This document shows, in pieces, positions 10,953 to 19,981 of a stretch of DNA of 64,000 nucleotides (positions within the stretch are counted from its first letter, which is position 1; each line of letters begins with the position of its first letter). This DNA comes from Gracilaria domingensis (lineage: Eukaryota > Rhodophyta > Florideophyceae > Gracilariales > Gracilariaceae): contig VCMS01000147.1 of the NCBI GenBank assembly GCA_022539475.1, positions 62,001 to 126,000 of the forward strand, written 5' to 3'. A program made the translations under genes and the position numbers. The notes beneath the pieces are model-generated. The model saw only the letters and a list, made by a program, of their open reading frames with translations, made no database searches and was not told the DNA's origin.

Positions 10953-11825
10953 ATGTATAACTCAGAAGTTAGAGCCCAAGAAGTAACTCCTCAGCAGCTG
11001 GCTAACGAAATATTCGAAAATGGCTACGCCGTGATTAGTGATATTGACGGTACTCTGAAAAGAGCTGGGGAGAACATTCCGGCCGAAACAGTCAAATGCA
11101 TGAAGTACATCAACGCACGCGTTGGTTTCGGAATTGCTACTGGGCGAGATATAGAGGATGCCGAGAGTTTCATGGAGCACCTGGGTGGCTACACTTTTGG
11201 CATCTCTGGAAACCAAGGCGCACGGGTGAGATTATCCAATGGTACCGAAATTGATCAGGACCTTGACAGGGAAGGCTACGAAAGATGTGCAGCCGAACTT
11301 GAGAGACTTGTACTCTCCTTAAATGAATCGCACGGACTTCACGAAGAGCGTCAACAAGCAGTTGTGAGCACTAGAAAAGACAGTGGACTCCCGAACTTCA
11401 CGTACAATGGACTGTCGAAGTGGAAAACAGAAGTTAACTCCGGTATTTCAAAAGTGTTGACATACTTTCCGAACCTGGTTGCGTACCCTCAGGATGAAAA
11501 CTGTGACATAGGGGACATTCGTTTCACGAAAAACACTGGGGCGCTAGCCTTGGTTGAAAACGACCCCCAGTTCGACACACATTTAATCTTTGCTTTCGGG
11601 AATGCTTCCAATGATGGCCCTCTTTATGAAATGGCAACCCTGGCAGTTCATGTGAAGGGAGACGACCATCCAGCAGGGGTAACATATCTTGTTGATGGCG
11701 TGGAGGACGTGCATGAGACCATCAGAAGGGTGGCAGAACTGTACGGGTACAGAAAATGCAAGTGTCAAAGGTTTAGAAATGCTCTTGGAATTTGTTTCAA
11801 GTGCTACGATGCCTGTAATACTTAG
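10953..11825 (+). CDS. HAD-IIB-type phosphatase, probably active
   Basis: The 290-residue protein begins at ATG 10953; this start aligns with the start of the paralogue at 12724. It has HAD motif I DIDGT at 30-34 (nucleophile Asp30, acid/base Asp32), motif II GIATGR (Thr63) and a motif IV-like FGNASNDGPLYEMA that would bind Mg2+. The layout fits subclass IIB sugar-phosphatase-like enzymes (sucrose, trehalose or mannosyl-phosphoglycerate phosphatases), but I cannot assign the substrate. No signal peptide, so probably cytosolic. The tail is Cys/Lys-rich (CKCQRF, CFKCYDAC). It is convergent with its paralogue 59 bp downstream; an AATAAA-like 'taataaaag' at about 11844 could serve as its poly(A) signal. 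Confidence 0.75.
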   Translation: MYNSEVRAQEVTPQQLANEIFENGYAVISDIDGTLKRAGENIPAETVKCMKYINARVGFGIATGRDIEDAESFMEHLGGYTFGISGNQGARVRLSNGTEIDQDLDREGYERCAAELERLVLSLNESHGLHEERQQAVVSTRKDSGLPNFTYNGLSKWKTEVNSGISKVLTYFPNLVAYPQDENCDIGDIRFTKNTGALALVENDPQFDTHLIFAFGNASNDGPLYEMATLAVHVKGDDHPAGVTYLVDGVEDVHETIRRVAELYGYRKCKCQRFRNALGICFKCYDACNT

Positions 11826-11884
11826 CTATGATATGAGATCTTAGTAATAAAAGTGTCGTATATATCTCAATACCCTTTTATGAT

Positions 11885-12724
11885 TCATGATTCATGGTGG
11901 TTTTTATCGTGCTGCTTTTCCTCGTAGCCGTACAACAGAGCCACCAACATAATTGTCGAATGTACATCCTCCACGCTTTCGAACAGGTTGTGTACTCCAC
12001 CCGGGATACAATCTTCTTTGACGTGAACGCCGTACACGCCTACCTCATGCAACGGCCCGTCGCTCAAAGCACTTCCGAACGTCACGACGTCATCCGTATC
12101 AATAAATCTCGGTTCATTATCCACAAGATTTGCTCCTCCGCTTCCTTTTGTGTATCGCTTGTCCACAATTTCGCAACTTTTATCGCCGGGATAGATAACA
12201 AACGCATCCATCTTCTGCAACAGGTCTCCAATAGCAGAATCCACTTCTTCTCTGCACTGCCACAGTTTCTTGTACACGAAATTGGGAAGGCCACTATCAC
12301 TTCTGGTCTCCACGAACCCCTTCTCATCATCATTCACCATACCATGCCTCCTATTCAAATCCCTTGCCAGGAACAGTAGTCCGTCAACAGTGTGGTCAAG
12401 GGTGTGATCATTGAATGCACCCTTAATTTCCCTCTCGTCAGAGAAACGCAGGAAAGCTCCATGATTCGCCGAGACACCAAACTTATAGTCTCCGAGTCCT
12501 TCCATTTTCCCCTCCACGTCGCCCACATCACCCCCTGTGACAAGTCCGAAACCAACACGTTCGTCAATGAACTTCATACACTTCACAACTTCTTCTGGAA
12601 TTGACTCTCCTTCTCTTCTCAACGTTCCATCAACGGAACTTAATATACCGTAACCATTGGCATATATGAACTTAGACAAGGTATTGGGTGAAATTTCGGC
12701 CAAGTCTCTCTGTTCCTCTGCCAT
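11885..12724 (-). CDS. HAD-IIB paralogue, catalytic Asp lost (pseudophosphatase)
   Basis: This protein aligns with the plus-strand neighbour along its whole length: ANGYGILSSVDGTL against ENGYAVISDIDGTL, EEVVKCMKFIDERVGFGLVTGG against AETVKCMKYINARVGFGIATGR, and RSDSGLPNFVYKKL against RKDSGLPNFTYNGL. The start MAEEQRDLAEIS is chosen because it aligns with MYNSEVRAQEVT; an upstream ATG at 12793 is possible. The HAD nucleophile is Ser30 instead of Asp, motif II Arg is Gly, and the metal-site GNASND is GSALSD. The frame is otherwise open for 279 codons. This looks like a pseudoenzyme under constraint, perhaps regulatory, or a young pseudogene. It is tail-to-tail with the active copy and starts about 110 bp downstream of the ParB-like gene on the same strand. 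Confidence 0.7.
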   Translation of the reverse strand: MAEEQRDLAEISPNTLSKFIYANGYGILSSVDGTLRREGESIPEEVVKCMKFIDERVGFGLVTGGDVGDVEGKMEGLGDYKFGVSANHGAFLRFSDEREIKGAFNDHTLDHTVDGLLFLARDLNRRHGMVNDDEKGFVETRSDSGLPNFVYKKLWQCREEVDSAIGDLLQKMDAFVIYPGDKSCEIVDKRYTKGSGGANLVDNEPRFIDTDDVVTFGSALSDGPLHEVGVYGVHVKEDCIPGGVHNLFESVEDVHSTIMLVALLYGYEEKQHDKNHHES

Positions 12725-12833
12725 TTTTCCTGATACAGTTACCATACTGCCACAAGTACCGCATAGACAGCTGTATAGACTTCTCAGTTTCATACTTTTC
12801 TTAAAAGCAACCTTAAGTGCAGTTTCAGAAATG

Positions 12834-14333
12834 TTAGGACGCTACATGTTCAATTGCGAATTGCACAGTCCCAATCAGTTGGCTCTCCTTCAACACTTCT
12901 GTCACTTCTGCAGGATCCACGTCTGCCGGCGTCACCCCCTCAACATCTTCAATTAGAATGGCGACCACACTAACTATAGAGTGTATCTTGTCTGCAAACA
13001 TCATCCTTCGCATGGTACTCGTCGACTCATTGAGGTACGAAGCAACACATAACAATTCCTTCATCCCAATGGGCCTCCCATCTCTTCGTATCAGCAGATT
13101 GCAACGCCAAAACCTGGCTAATCGCTTCCACTTCTGTGCACCAGTCGCTGCCAAATATTGTATAGCTTTCAGACGATGCAAACCATCTACAATGAAGCAC
13201 TTCTTCCTTAGGCGTCCCTTGTCAGCATCCCTCTCTCCCGTAGTAGCATCTTGTAAGGCCACCACTGGAGAACCCATCGACTGCAATATCCCCCGCTCCT
13301 CCATACTCTTCACAAGGGCTTCAACGTGGCGTTTACTTACTCCACGGAGTAAATTGGGCGGAGTGTCCACCAGAGTGATGTTAACAGTAACAACAACCAT
13401 CCGGTAGTGATTGAGGTTCACCTTTGGTACCTTCTGACGAATTCGTCTGTACGTCTTGCTCCGAGTAGGTGTCCCTTGTGTTCCAGACCGCTCGCCAGAA
13501 ACACTTGAACGTGCCATTCTTGCGGACAGAAACAAAACGTCATCGTCCTGCTGCTCCGCAGTTTCTGGTGCAGTTTGGGGTACAGATGGACCAGCTCCTT
13601 GTGTGGATTGCGCATCCGCGTCTGGAAGGGGACCTTTCATGATCTCATCTTCCTCCTCTTGCACAGCCGTCCCCTGCTGAACCGTCTGTTTCGACGCAGA
13701 AGATCCCCTTGTGTCGACGGTCTGATTCATTGCAGCAGATGCCCTTTTCGACGCAGTGGGCTCCGTAGCGGAGATAGACTTTGTTTGACCTGTCCGCTTC
13801 GTAGCTGGGGATGATATTGTCTCCTTAGTCCGCTTCGCAACAGACGATGGACCGGCCCGCGGAGGTGCTACTGATGCGCTACCTCTCGGTGTTGATGAAC
13901 TTCGAATTGGCTCCGTGCGGCTTGTCGGCGTCATCGCTTCACTCATAGCGCTCACCGTTCGTCGCTTGGAGGCCGGAATGCTGGCTGCCACCGGTTCCAT
14001 CATTTTCTCATCCCAAGGAGCGGCCGTCCGGAGATCCTGGATATATTGTGGAAGATCCAGGCCCTCCGCCCGGTAAGGGTAGAACGTCTGACTGCTTCGA
14101 CTGATGAGAATATTATGAACCACCACAAGACCTGGGTCCAATTGCTTCCCGTGCAACTCGCGGCGTAGAACACTTCCAATTCCATGCAACAACGCTTCCC
14201 CGACTATCACCTTTCCTTCATTCTCAATATCCATCTGCAGCGAAACCCGCATTCCACCTTGCAATAATCGAGTGCTCCGCTGAGTGCGAGGAGTAACGCT
14301 TTGCGTACGCTTTCGAACACGAGTTGGCTTCAT
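12834..14333 (-). CDS. ParB/Srx-fold protein with long Ser/Thr-rich linker
   Basis: A 499-residue protein. Residues 1-20 are Arg/Lys-rich (KPTRVRKRTQSVTPR). Residues about 110-300 are low complexity, rich in Ser, Thr, Pro and Lys, and probably disordered. Residues about 320-400 carry a ParB/sulfiredoxin-type domain: VSKRHVEALVKSMEERGILQ, then VVAL, then FIVDGLHRLKAIQYL, where DGxHRxxA is the signature that in known families binds a nucleotide phosphate. A helical C-terminus follows. ParB-type proteins bind palindromic DNA and hydrolyse CTP; other members are nucleases or adaptors. The five long palindromes at 14.7-15.3 kb lie just upstream of this gene, which suggests but does not prove a target. 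Eukaryotic members are rare. It could belong to the neighbouring transposon or be a host gene. Confidence 0.6.
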   Translation of the reverse strand: MKPTRVRKRTQSVTPRTQRSTRLLQGGMRVSLQMDIENEGKVIVGEALLHGIGSVLRRELHGKQLDPGLVVVHNILISRSSQTFYPYRAEGLDLPQYIQDLRTAAPWDEKMMEPVAASIPASKRRTVSAMSEAMTPTSRTEPIRSSSTPRGSASVAPPRAGPSSVAKRTKETISSPATKRTGQTKSISATEPTASKRASAAMNQTVDTRGSSASKQTVQQGTAVQEEEDEIMKGPLPDADAQSTQGAGPSVPQTAPETAEQQDDDVLFLSARMARSSVSGERSGTQGTPTRSKTYRRIRQKVPKVNLNHYRMVVVTVNITLVDTPPNLLRGVSKRHVEALVKSMEERGILQSMGSPVVALQDATTGERDADKGRLRKKCFIVDGLHRLKAIQYLAATGAQKWKRLARFWRCNLLIRRDGRPIGMKELLCVASYLNESTSTMRRMMFADKIHSIVSVVAILIEDVEGVTPADVDPAEVTEVLKESQLIGTVQFAIEHVAS

Positions 14334-14724
14334 GTTGAACAGCTATTGCAGTGAAAGGTGTATATCAACAATACGCTCGCTCTGGACGATACAAGAACGG
14401 ATGCGAGCCTTTTAAATGGCGACTTACGCTGGGCACCCCCGCTTTCGGCAGCTCCTCCCAGCGCACTGCCAGTCTCGTCCGTGTCCTGTCCGTGGCCGCT
14501 CGCACGCTGATTGTACGCTTTAGAGTCGTGGAGTTCACGCAATGATGACTCACGTGAGCAATGGTCGCGCTGTCTAATCGTGATCTTCAAATGCTTTGCA
14601 TAGTAGTCAAGAGTACACTCATTCACTTCCATGTAGAGCCTACTCCCGCAAATACACGTGGACAGCGGCGCCAACGTACCGGCGGCCGGGTGTACCGAAA
14701 TCACTGCGGGGCGGCGTGTTTTGG

Positions 14725-15335
14725 GAGATCCCGGGAAGGCGCCGGAATGTGGCCAGAACGTGCCCGCGGGCGGGAGGGGTCGGTCGTGTTAGGGTACCTA
14801 CCCTAACACGACCAGACCCCCCCGCCCGCGGGCATAAAATCGCACATTTTTCAAAAAATCGTCCAAAACGTGCCCGCGGGCGGGGGGGTCCGGTCGTGTT
14901 AGGGTAGCTACCCTAACACGACCGACCCCCCCCGCCCGCGGGCATAAAATCACACATTTTTCAAAAAATCGTCCAAAACGTGCCCGCGGGCGGGGGGGTC
15001 CGGTCGTGTTAGGGTAGGTACCCTAACACGACCGACCCCCCCCCCGCCCGCGGGCATAAAATCGCACATTTTAAAATCGCAAATTTTTCAAAAAAACGTC
15101 CAGAACGTGCCCGCGGGCGGAGGGGGTCGGTCGTGTTAGGGTAGCTACCCTAACACGACCGACCCCCCCCGCCCGCGGGCATAAAATCGCACCTTTTTCA
15201 AAAAATCGTCCAAAACGTGCCCGCGGGCGGGGGGGTCCGGTCGTGTTAGGGTAGCTACCCTAACACGACCGACCCCCCCCCCCCCCCCCGCCCGCGGGCA
15301 CGTTCTGGCCACATTCTGGCACCCTCCGGAGACCT
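14725..15335. repeat. Five tandem long palindromes, about 110 bp each
   Basis: Units begin at the word acgtgcccgcgggcgg near 14758, 14868, 14978, 15105 and 15213. Each is a hairpin about 75 bp long: gcccgcgggcggggg, then ggtcgtgttagggta, a central dinucleotide, taccctaacacgacc, and the matching C-rich arm. Spacers are AT-rich (cataaaatcgcacattttt). Central dinucleotides are CC, GC, GG, GC, GC. The flanks ggaatgtggccagaacgtg (left) and cacgttctggccacattct (right) are inverted copies of each other, so the whole array is a large inverted structure. It overlaps the 3' end of the transposase frame. Likely subterminal repeats of the transposon, or binding sites. Confidence 0.85.
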
Positions 15336-18295
15336 TCGAAAGCACTTCTCCCGGCTCTTCCGGCAGTGATTTCGCTGCACACGCCGTGCACATATATCAA
15401 ACTAGAGAAAACTAGCGCTTCACACCCACTTGATCCGCGACTTTTGGCACAATACGCGACCTTTGCAATAGCTCCGAATCGCGACGTGGCCGACATCAGA
15501 GCGACTACCTGGGCAACCCAAGTCTCTGAATCTTCTCCGCTTACCAATACAGTGGAAAACCTTGGCTTTCTACTGGGACCAAATGCTGGAGAAGCGAAGA
15601 CATGTTGGATGATGGGGTATTTGGGTCGTCCCAGCTTAAGTGCCTTAGAAGACGAATCGAATTGTTCAAGAGTCGGAACGAAACCGCCTCTCACGAGGGC
15701 CGAATTCACCAGAGTTATCCTTGTCTTTTCTGGGAAGTATGTAATAGAGTGCTCATCCAGTGTTTCTTTCACGAGACTGAGGAAAGAAGGAAGGGCCTGT
15801 TCACCAATTTGATCAAGAATCGACCTTGTGTCCCTACTTGAGAACATCTCTCTAACAGCAGTCCATGTTTTTGAACTGGACATACTTGAAACACAATGTT
15901 GAAGAGCTCGTAAAGTGAAAGAACGCCCTCTCATTGCAAACTGAGGAAGCTGTGTGGAAGTTCCTGGTAAACCTGGATTACGCTGGTAAGGGGTATTGCC
16001 ATTCCATTGCTTTCTAACATGTCCGTGCTCAATGGAGCGAATAGTCTCCTCCACAGCCGTTGCTGTTCTTCTGGACGTCTTTTTGTAGTGTCTCTTAAAT
16101 AGCAGGTGTGCATGTTCGTATATGCCTGCGTCGTAGTACTTGATACTTCCCAGACGGCGAATATCGTCCACGAGATGATCGAGAAGATGAAACTTCAGAG
16201 TTCCCAGTCTGGAGGGATGAAAATCCGCCAGAGTCTTTGTTGCGGAACGCTTGAAGGCTTTAATCTCCGAACTAAGACACAGGAGACAGCTTTCAGTCCA
16301 ATACGGGTCACGATTGTATCTGAATAAGGTCGAGAGCAAGTCCGAGTACTGAGAGAAAACGGTTGTGATTGGGGCAACGTCCTGTTCTCCACAGCATATG
16401 TCAAAGAATGCTCCTATGAAGGGAAAGACCATGTCAAGTGCTTTGTAGTTTTTGGCCTCCAGCATTCCATGGAGACCGTCTTTCGTGAAGATACCATTCA
16501 AAGATTTGCCTTTCTCCTGCGTGGAGAAATCGATATGTAAACCTTTGGCAGGAGAATCGCGTTCTATGGCAGCTAGAATTGCGTTTGCATGGTTGAGGAG
16601 TTGGGTGCGTATCGTTCGAAATGAACGCGATGCAGATGTTCCTATTGTGGTGCACAGGGTGTCTGACTGCAGTCTCTCGATTGTGGCCGTTTTTATCAAC
16701 TTTGAGATGCCGAGATGCAAGTTGTGTAATGATTCGAATGAGAACAGACTGTATGGAGACAATCCCGGGATCATTCCAAGGCTTACGGAAGTTTCGAGGA
16801 ACGAAGGAATGAGAGATATGGAATTTGAACGCATCAGAGTATCCGCTTGAGATCTCCTCTCCCTCGCACGACGTGGACGTCTTTCCGCCTCGTCTTTTTG
16901 TGCATGTTGCAAGATAGCTGTGTATGTCTTTCGGATGCGTTTCGTGTGCTTTTGAGAACGTCCGTTGAATGAGGTGGGAATAGGACTGCATAAAGATGAG
17001 CGAGGGGCTTTGCATCTATGACACGGGCTTTCCGTTTTGGTCCCATGAAGAATGGACAGAATGTCCTTAGCCTCAGGAATATCCGCACAATAACTTGCAA
17101 GCAGAGGATGGCACACTCGACTTAGTTTGTCTTCGCCGATGAACTGAAAACCTTTCGGCGTGAGATCTAGAATGGGCTCCAGGACTTGACGAAGAGATTC
17201 TTGAAGGATTTGCATCCTGGACTCGCGTAGAGACTTGCTAGAAACAAATGGCATTGCGTCTGCTTCAGATGCGGAAACCTCGATCAGTGTGGTAGGGAAG
17301 TATGCCACTACTGTGAGGTCATCACGGATACACTTACGGCGAAGCTGGTCGGAGAAGTTGAGAAATATGAGGTGAAGAGGATAGGCGGTAACCGATGTTT
17401 GCTTTAGAGTTGTTGAAGACTTATCGGTGTATACCTGCAGAAGACCTACGAAAGATTCACTGTAACTTATTTCTTGGGAGTACCACACTATTCTACTATC
17501 CAAAGAGCCCATGACCATTTCCTTAAGTTTTGAGGTGGCGTCTCTTGCGAGAGAGCCGGACATGGGGTGAGATATTTTCGTGGAGTGGGTCTGAGGTATA
17601 GGGTGGAAGAATGAGTTTTCGTTGTTAGCCAACTGGAGCTGTTTCACAAGTGTCTGAACGGGGTCTCTCGTGTAGAGGGTGGCGCTGAACGTACATCCTT
17701 CTGGCGAGACAGTTCTGCGATTGAAACCGTCCTTTGAGGCGTATCGTTCGAAAATGGCCTTCTTCAGTTCTGTACAGCGCTTGGAACTTGTTATGGTCTC
17801 GTTGAATCGCTTTTGCGAGAATCGCGGGTCCTGAAGTAGCCCAATTAGCTCGTCAGCCTCACGATGACCAAGGTTGGAAGCTACTGAAGCCAGACAAACC
17901 GTGAGATAATCCATATGCAAATCACCGAGGGCCTCCTCAGAAGGCACTGGGCGGGAACTGCTTCCGTGTTCTCGCTCTAATGACGCGGGAGCCGGGGAAG
18001 GAGAAACACAATGCGAAGTGTCCGGAATGGGAGGGGCGCACGGAGTGGGGTCGACGATGTCCTCGGACACTGGAGGCTCGGGAAGGCGACAAGGGGCAGT
18101 GACCGTTTCGGAAGATGCGGGCGCGGGTGCGGAAAGCTTGAGACGCTTGCTTTTCCGAATGGGCCGGCTATTGTCGTCTTCCAGCGCTGCTTTCAGACGA
18201 AACGGGCAATGGTTGACATGCTGTTGAAGGGATAAGACTCCTCGGCGAGTAACGAAGGGGCACCCACGCTTCTTATGTGTACAGTAGTAGACCAT
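15260..18295 (-). CDS. Transposase of CACTA/Plavaka-like DNA transposon
   Basis: About 1,011 residues from ATG 18295 (MVYYCTHKKRGCPFVTRR); the frame is open further up to 18379. The N-terminus has a Cys/His finger of the kind seen in Plavaka and KDZ transposases (C..C, then LQQHVNHCPF). A second Cys pair, PCHRCKAPRSSLC, lies in the middle. The sequence GMIPGLSPYSLFSFESLHNL followed by HLGISKLIK, and later KFHLLDHLVDDIRRLGSIKY with E.AHLLFKRHYKKTSRR, match the 'H..L.G' and 'K.H...H....i..fGs...E..H...K..y..tsrR' blocks of CACTA-related transposases. One long uninterrupted frame suggests recent activity. Its last residues (Gly/Arg-rich) are read from the palindrome array. Terminal inverted repeats were not identified with certainty. 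Confidence 0.75.
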   Translation of the reverse strand: MVYYCTHKKRGCPFVTRRGVLSLQQHVNHCPFRLKAALEDDNSRPIRKSKRLKLSAPAPASSETVTAPCRLPEPPVSEDIVDPTPCAPPIPDTSHCVSPSPAPASLEREHGSSSRPVPSEEALGDLHMDYLTVCLASVASNLGHREADELIGLLQDPRFSQKRFNETITSSKRCTELKKAIFERYASKDGFNRRTVSPEGCTFSATLYTRDPVQTLVKQLQLANNENSFFHPIPQTHSTKISHPMSGSLARDATSKLKEMVMGSLDSRIVWYSQEISYSESFVGLLQVYTDKSSTTLKQTSVTAYPLHLIFLNFSDQLRRKCIRDDLTVVAYFPTTLIEVSASEADAMPFVSSKSLRESRMQILQESLRQVLEPILDLTPKGFQFIGEDKLSRVCHPLLASYCADIPEAKDILSILHGTKTESPCHRCKAPRSSLCSPIPTSFNGRSQKHTKRIRKTYTAILQHAQKDEAERRPRRARERRSQADTLMRSNSISLIPSFLETSVSLGMIPGLSPYSLFSFESLHNLHLGISKLIKTATIERLQSDTLCTTIGTSASRSFRTIRTQLLNHANAILAAIERDSPAKGLHIDFSTQEKGKSLNGIFTKDGLHGMLEAKNYKALDMVFPFIGAFFDICCGEQDVAPITTVFSQYSDLLSTLFRYNRDPYWTESCLLCLSSEIKAFKRSATKTLADFHPSRLGTLKFHLLDHLVDDIRRLGSIKYYDAGIYEHAHLLFKRHYKKTSRRTATAVEETIRSIEHGHVRKQWNGNTPYQRNPGLPGTSTQLPQFAMRGRSFTLRALQHCVSSMSSSKTWTAVREMFSSRDTRSILDQIGEQALPSFLSLVKETLDEHSITYFPEKTRITLVNSALVRGGFVPTLEQFDSSSKALKLGRPKYPIIQHVFASPAFGPSRKPRFSTVLVSGEDSETWVAQVVALMSATSRFGAIAKVAYCAKSRGSSGCEALVFSSLIYVHGVCSEITAGRAGRSAFEGLRRVPECGQNVPAGGGGGGGRSC

Positions 18296-18665
18296 GGGAA
18301 GAAGAACTGAACGAGAAACGACGACAAAGACTGCAAGGGAAGGGCGTCCGAAGGGTGAAGGAGGTCGAGCGACAGTCAATATCGACGTCTTGCTCAGAAC
18401 GGAGAATATATTTTGAGTTTAAATCACGTGCTTTCGTTCAAAAAGGAACGTAGGTACACGTCGACCTCAACACAAGGGTGTACTTCTCGTATTATCTACC
18501 ACTGGTTATAAACCTGTGGTTTCCCAACGTTGTACGCTGTACACTTGTCCAATCTCGCACAGAAAAATAAATCTCTTCCCTTCGCCGCCGCCGCCGCGCC
18601 TCCGACGTCCGAACTTCCGTTACCGTCGTGAGCCATGCCATCGATATCATCGCGTTATACTCCGC

Positions 18666-18738
18666 TCCGTCGTACTTTTTCCCGCCCTCCACTTTATGGA
18701 GGCTCCATAAAGTAGAGGGCGGAAGAAAGTAGGACGGA
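18666..18738. repeat. Inverted repeat, arms about 34 bp
   Basis: The arm tccgtcgtactttttcccgc...ctttatgga is followed after 'ggc' by its near-exact reverse complement ending in aagtaggacgga. A few mismatches. It forms a hairpin with a 3-base loop. Confidence 0.85.
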
Positions 18739-18989
18739 GTCATCCGTATCTCAGGGATGTTTTCCGTGCAGTCTTTTCGTACGTTCTCCCATATCCTTCC
18801 ACGTATCTTTGCTCTAAACTAACCAATCCTCACCGCGTTTCTTCGCGCTCTGCGACATGGAAACGGCAGGAAATAAGCTAATCACCCTCAACTTCTTCTA
18901 TTTGTTCAAGATATAGAACGAGTTGAAGGGTGAAAACGGGAACCCGGTAACCCAAACCGACGACTGTAAGTACGCGACCAATAGTTCAT

Positions 18990-19079
18990 TTCGTTGCGCC
19001 ATAGGCTCTAGCTTCGCGTCTTGCGCTGCTTTTCAAAAGTAGCGCAAGACTCGAGAAGCTAAAGCCTATGGCGCAACAA
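18990..19079. repeat. Inverted repeat, arms about 40 bp
   Basis: The arm ttcgttgcgccataggctct...cttgcgctgcttt is mirrored by aaaagtagcgcaag...gcctatggcgcaacaa, with a short insertion in one arm. The loop is close to zero. Confidence 0.85.
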
Positions 19080-19114
19080 ACCAAGTTGGTTTCTCGGCGA
19101 TCTTGGATCTCTGC

Positions 19115-19858
19115 CTGTTCGGGATAGGCGATTCTGGTACTTGGTTGAGACATAGGTTTCTGTCTCGTTTATCGCATCTTGCGGTATGTTTGCTGCATGG
19201 GCATTCTCGGTGTCGTTGCTTGTGAGTTCTTGCTTCGAGACCTTTCGCGTTTTACGATGAATGGATTGCTGGTAATCTAACCGATCACTTTCCTTCTTCT
19301 TCTTCCTTTTGCGAGTTATTAGGTCCCTCGACTTTTCTAGCGCAACGTTTCTGTTTTGCTTTATCAATGGTACGTTCCATCGCAATTCAAATGTTTCCAA
19401 CGGAGCATTGACTAACTTATGGATACTTTCTGCTTGCGTATACAGGTAAACGACCAATTTTATTTCATCTCTCCAGATCCATCATCGATCTTGAGAGACA
19501 AAATGAAATTGGTCGTTTACCTGTCTGACTGTTCGGGATAGGCGATTCTGGTACTTGTTTGGGATATAGGCTAGATTCTCGTTTATCGCGTCTTGCGGTA
19601 TGTTTGCTGCATGGGCATTCTCGGTGTCCTTGCTTGTGAGTTCTCGCTTCGACACCTTTCGCGGTTTACGATGATATGGTGGGCTGGTAATCTAACCGAT
19701 CCCTTTCCTGCTTCTTCTTCCGTTTGCGAGTTACCAGGTCCCTCGACTTTTCTAGCGCAACGTTTCTGTTTTGTTTTATCAATGGTACGTTCCATCGCAT
19801 TTAAAATGTATCTAACGGATCATTGACTAACTTATGGATACTTTCTACAGGTAAATGA
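19115..19858. repeat. Tandem duplication with 414-bp period
   Basis: The segment from 19115 (ctgttcgggataggcgattc) recurs at 19529. The match continues through 'tgtttgctgcatgggcattc', 'taatctaaccgat', 'ccctcgacttttctagcgca' and 'aacttatggatactttct' with scattered differences, to about 19450 and 19858. Between the units lies the inverted repeat 19443-19523. Non-coding. Confidence 0.85.
19443..19523. repeat. Inverted repeat between the tandem units
   Basis: caggtaaacgaccaatttta at 19443 is mirrored by aaattggtcgtttacctg ending at 19523, with matching inner parts (ctctccagatccatc against gatcgatcttgagag). The left arm is the end of the first tandem unit, so the right arm is an inverted copy of local sequence. 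Confidence 0.85.
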
Positions 19859-19896
19859 CTTTTGATGCGGACGTAGCTCACGAGTTGCAGGTGCAG

Positions 19897-19981
19897 GTTC
19901 CTCAAGTAGGGAACCATGCATCTGGGCATGGTTCCCTACATGAGGAACGGAGAGGATGAGGCGCTTCGCGCCTCATCCTCT
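19897..19981. repeat. Two adjacent hairpins
   Basis: gttcctcaagtagggaacca is mirrored by tggttccctacatgaggaac ending at 19948. Directly after, agaggatgaggcgc-ttc-gcgcctcatcctct (19951-19981) is a perfect palindrome around three bases. A third short one, ctgcggcatctgccgcag, lies at about 20031. Confidence 0.85.

Noticed and set aside
14758-15303. CRISPR array
   Set aside because: The units are about 110 bp palindromes with near-identical spacers in a eukaryotic context; no cas genes.
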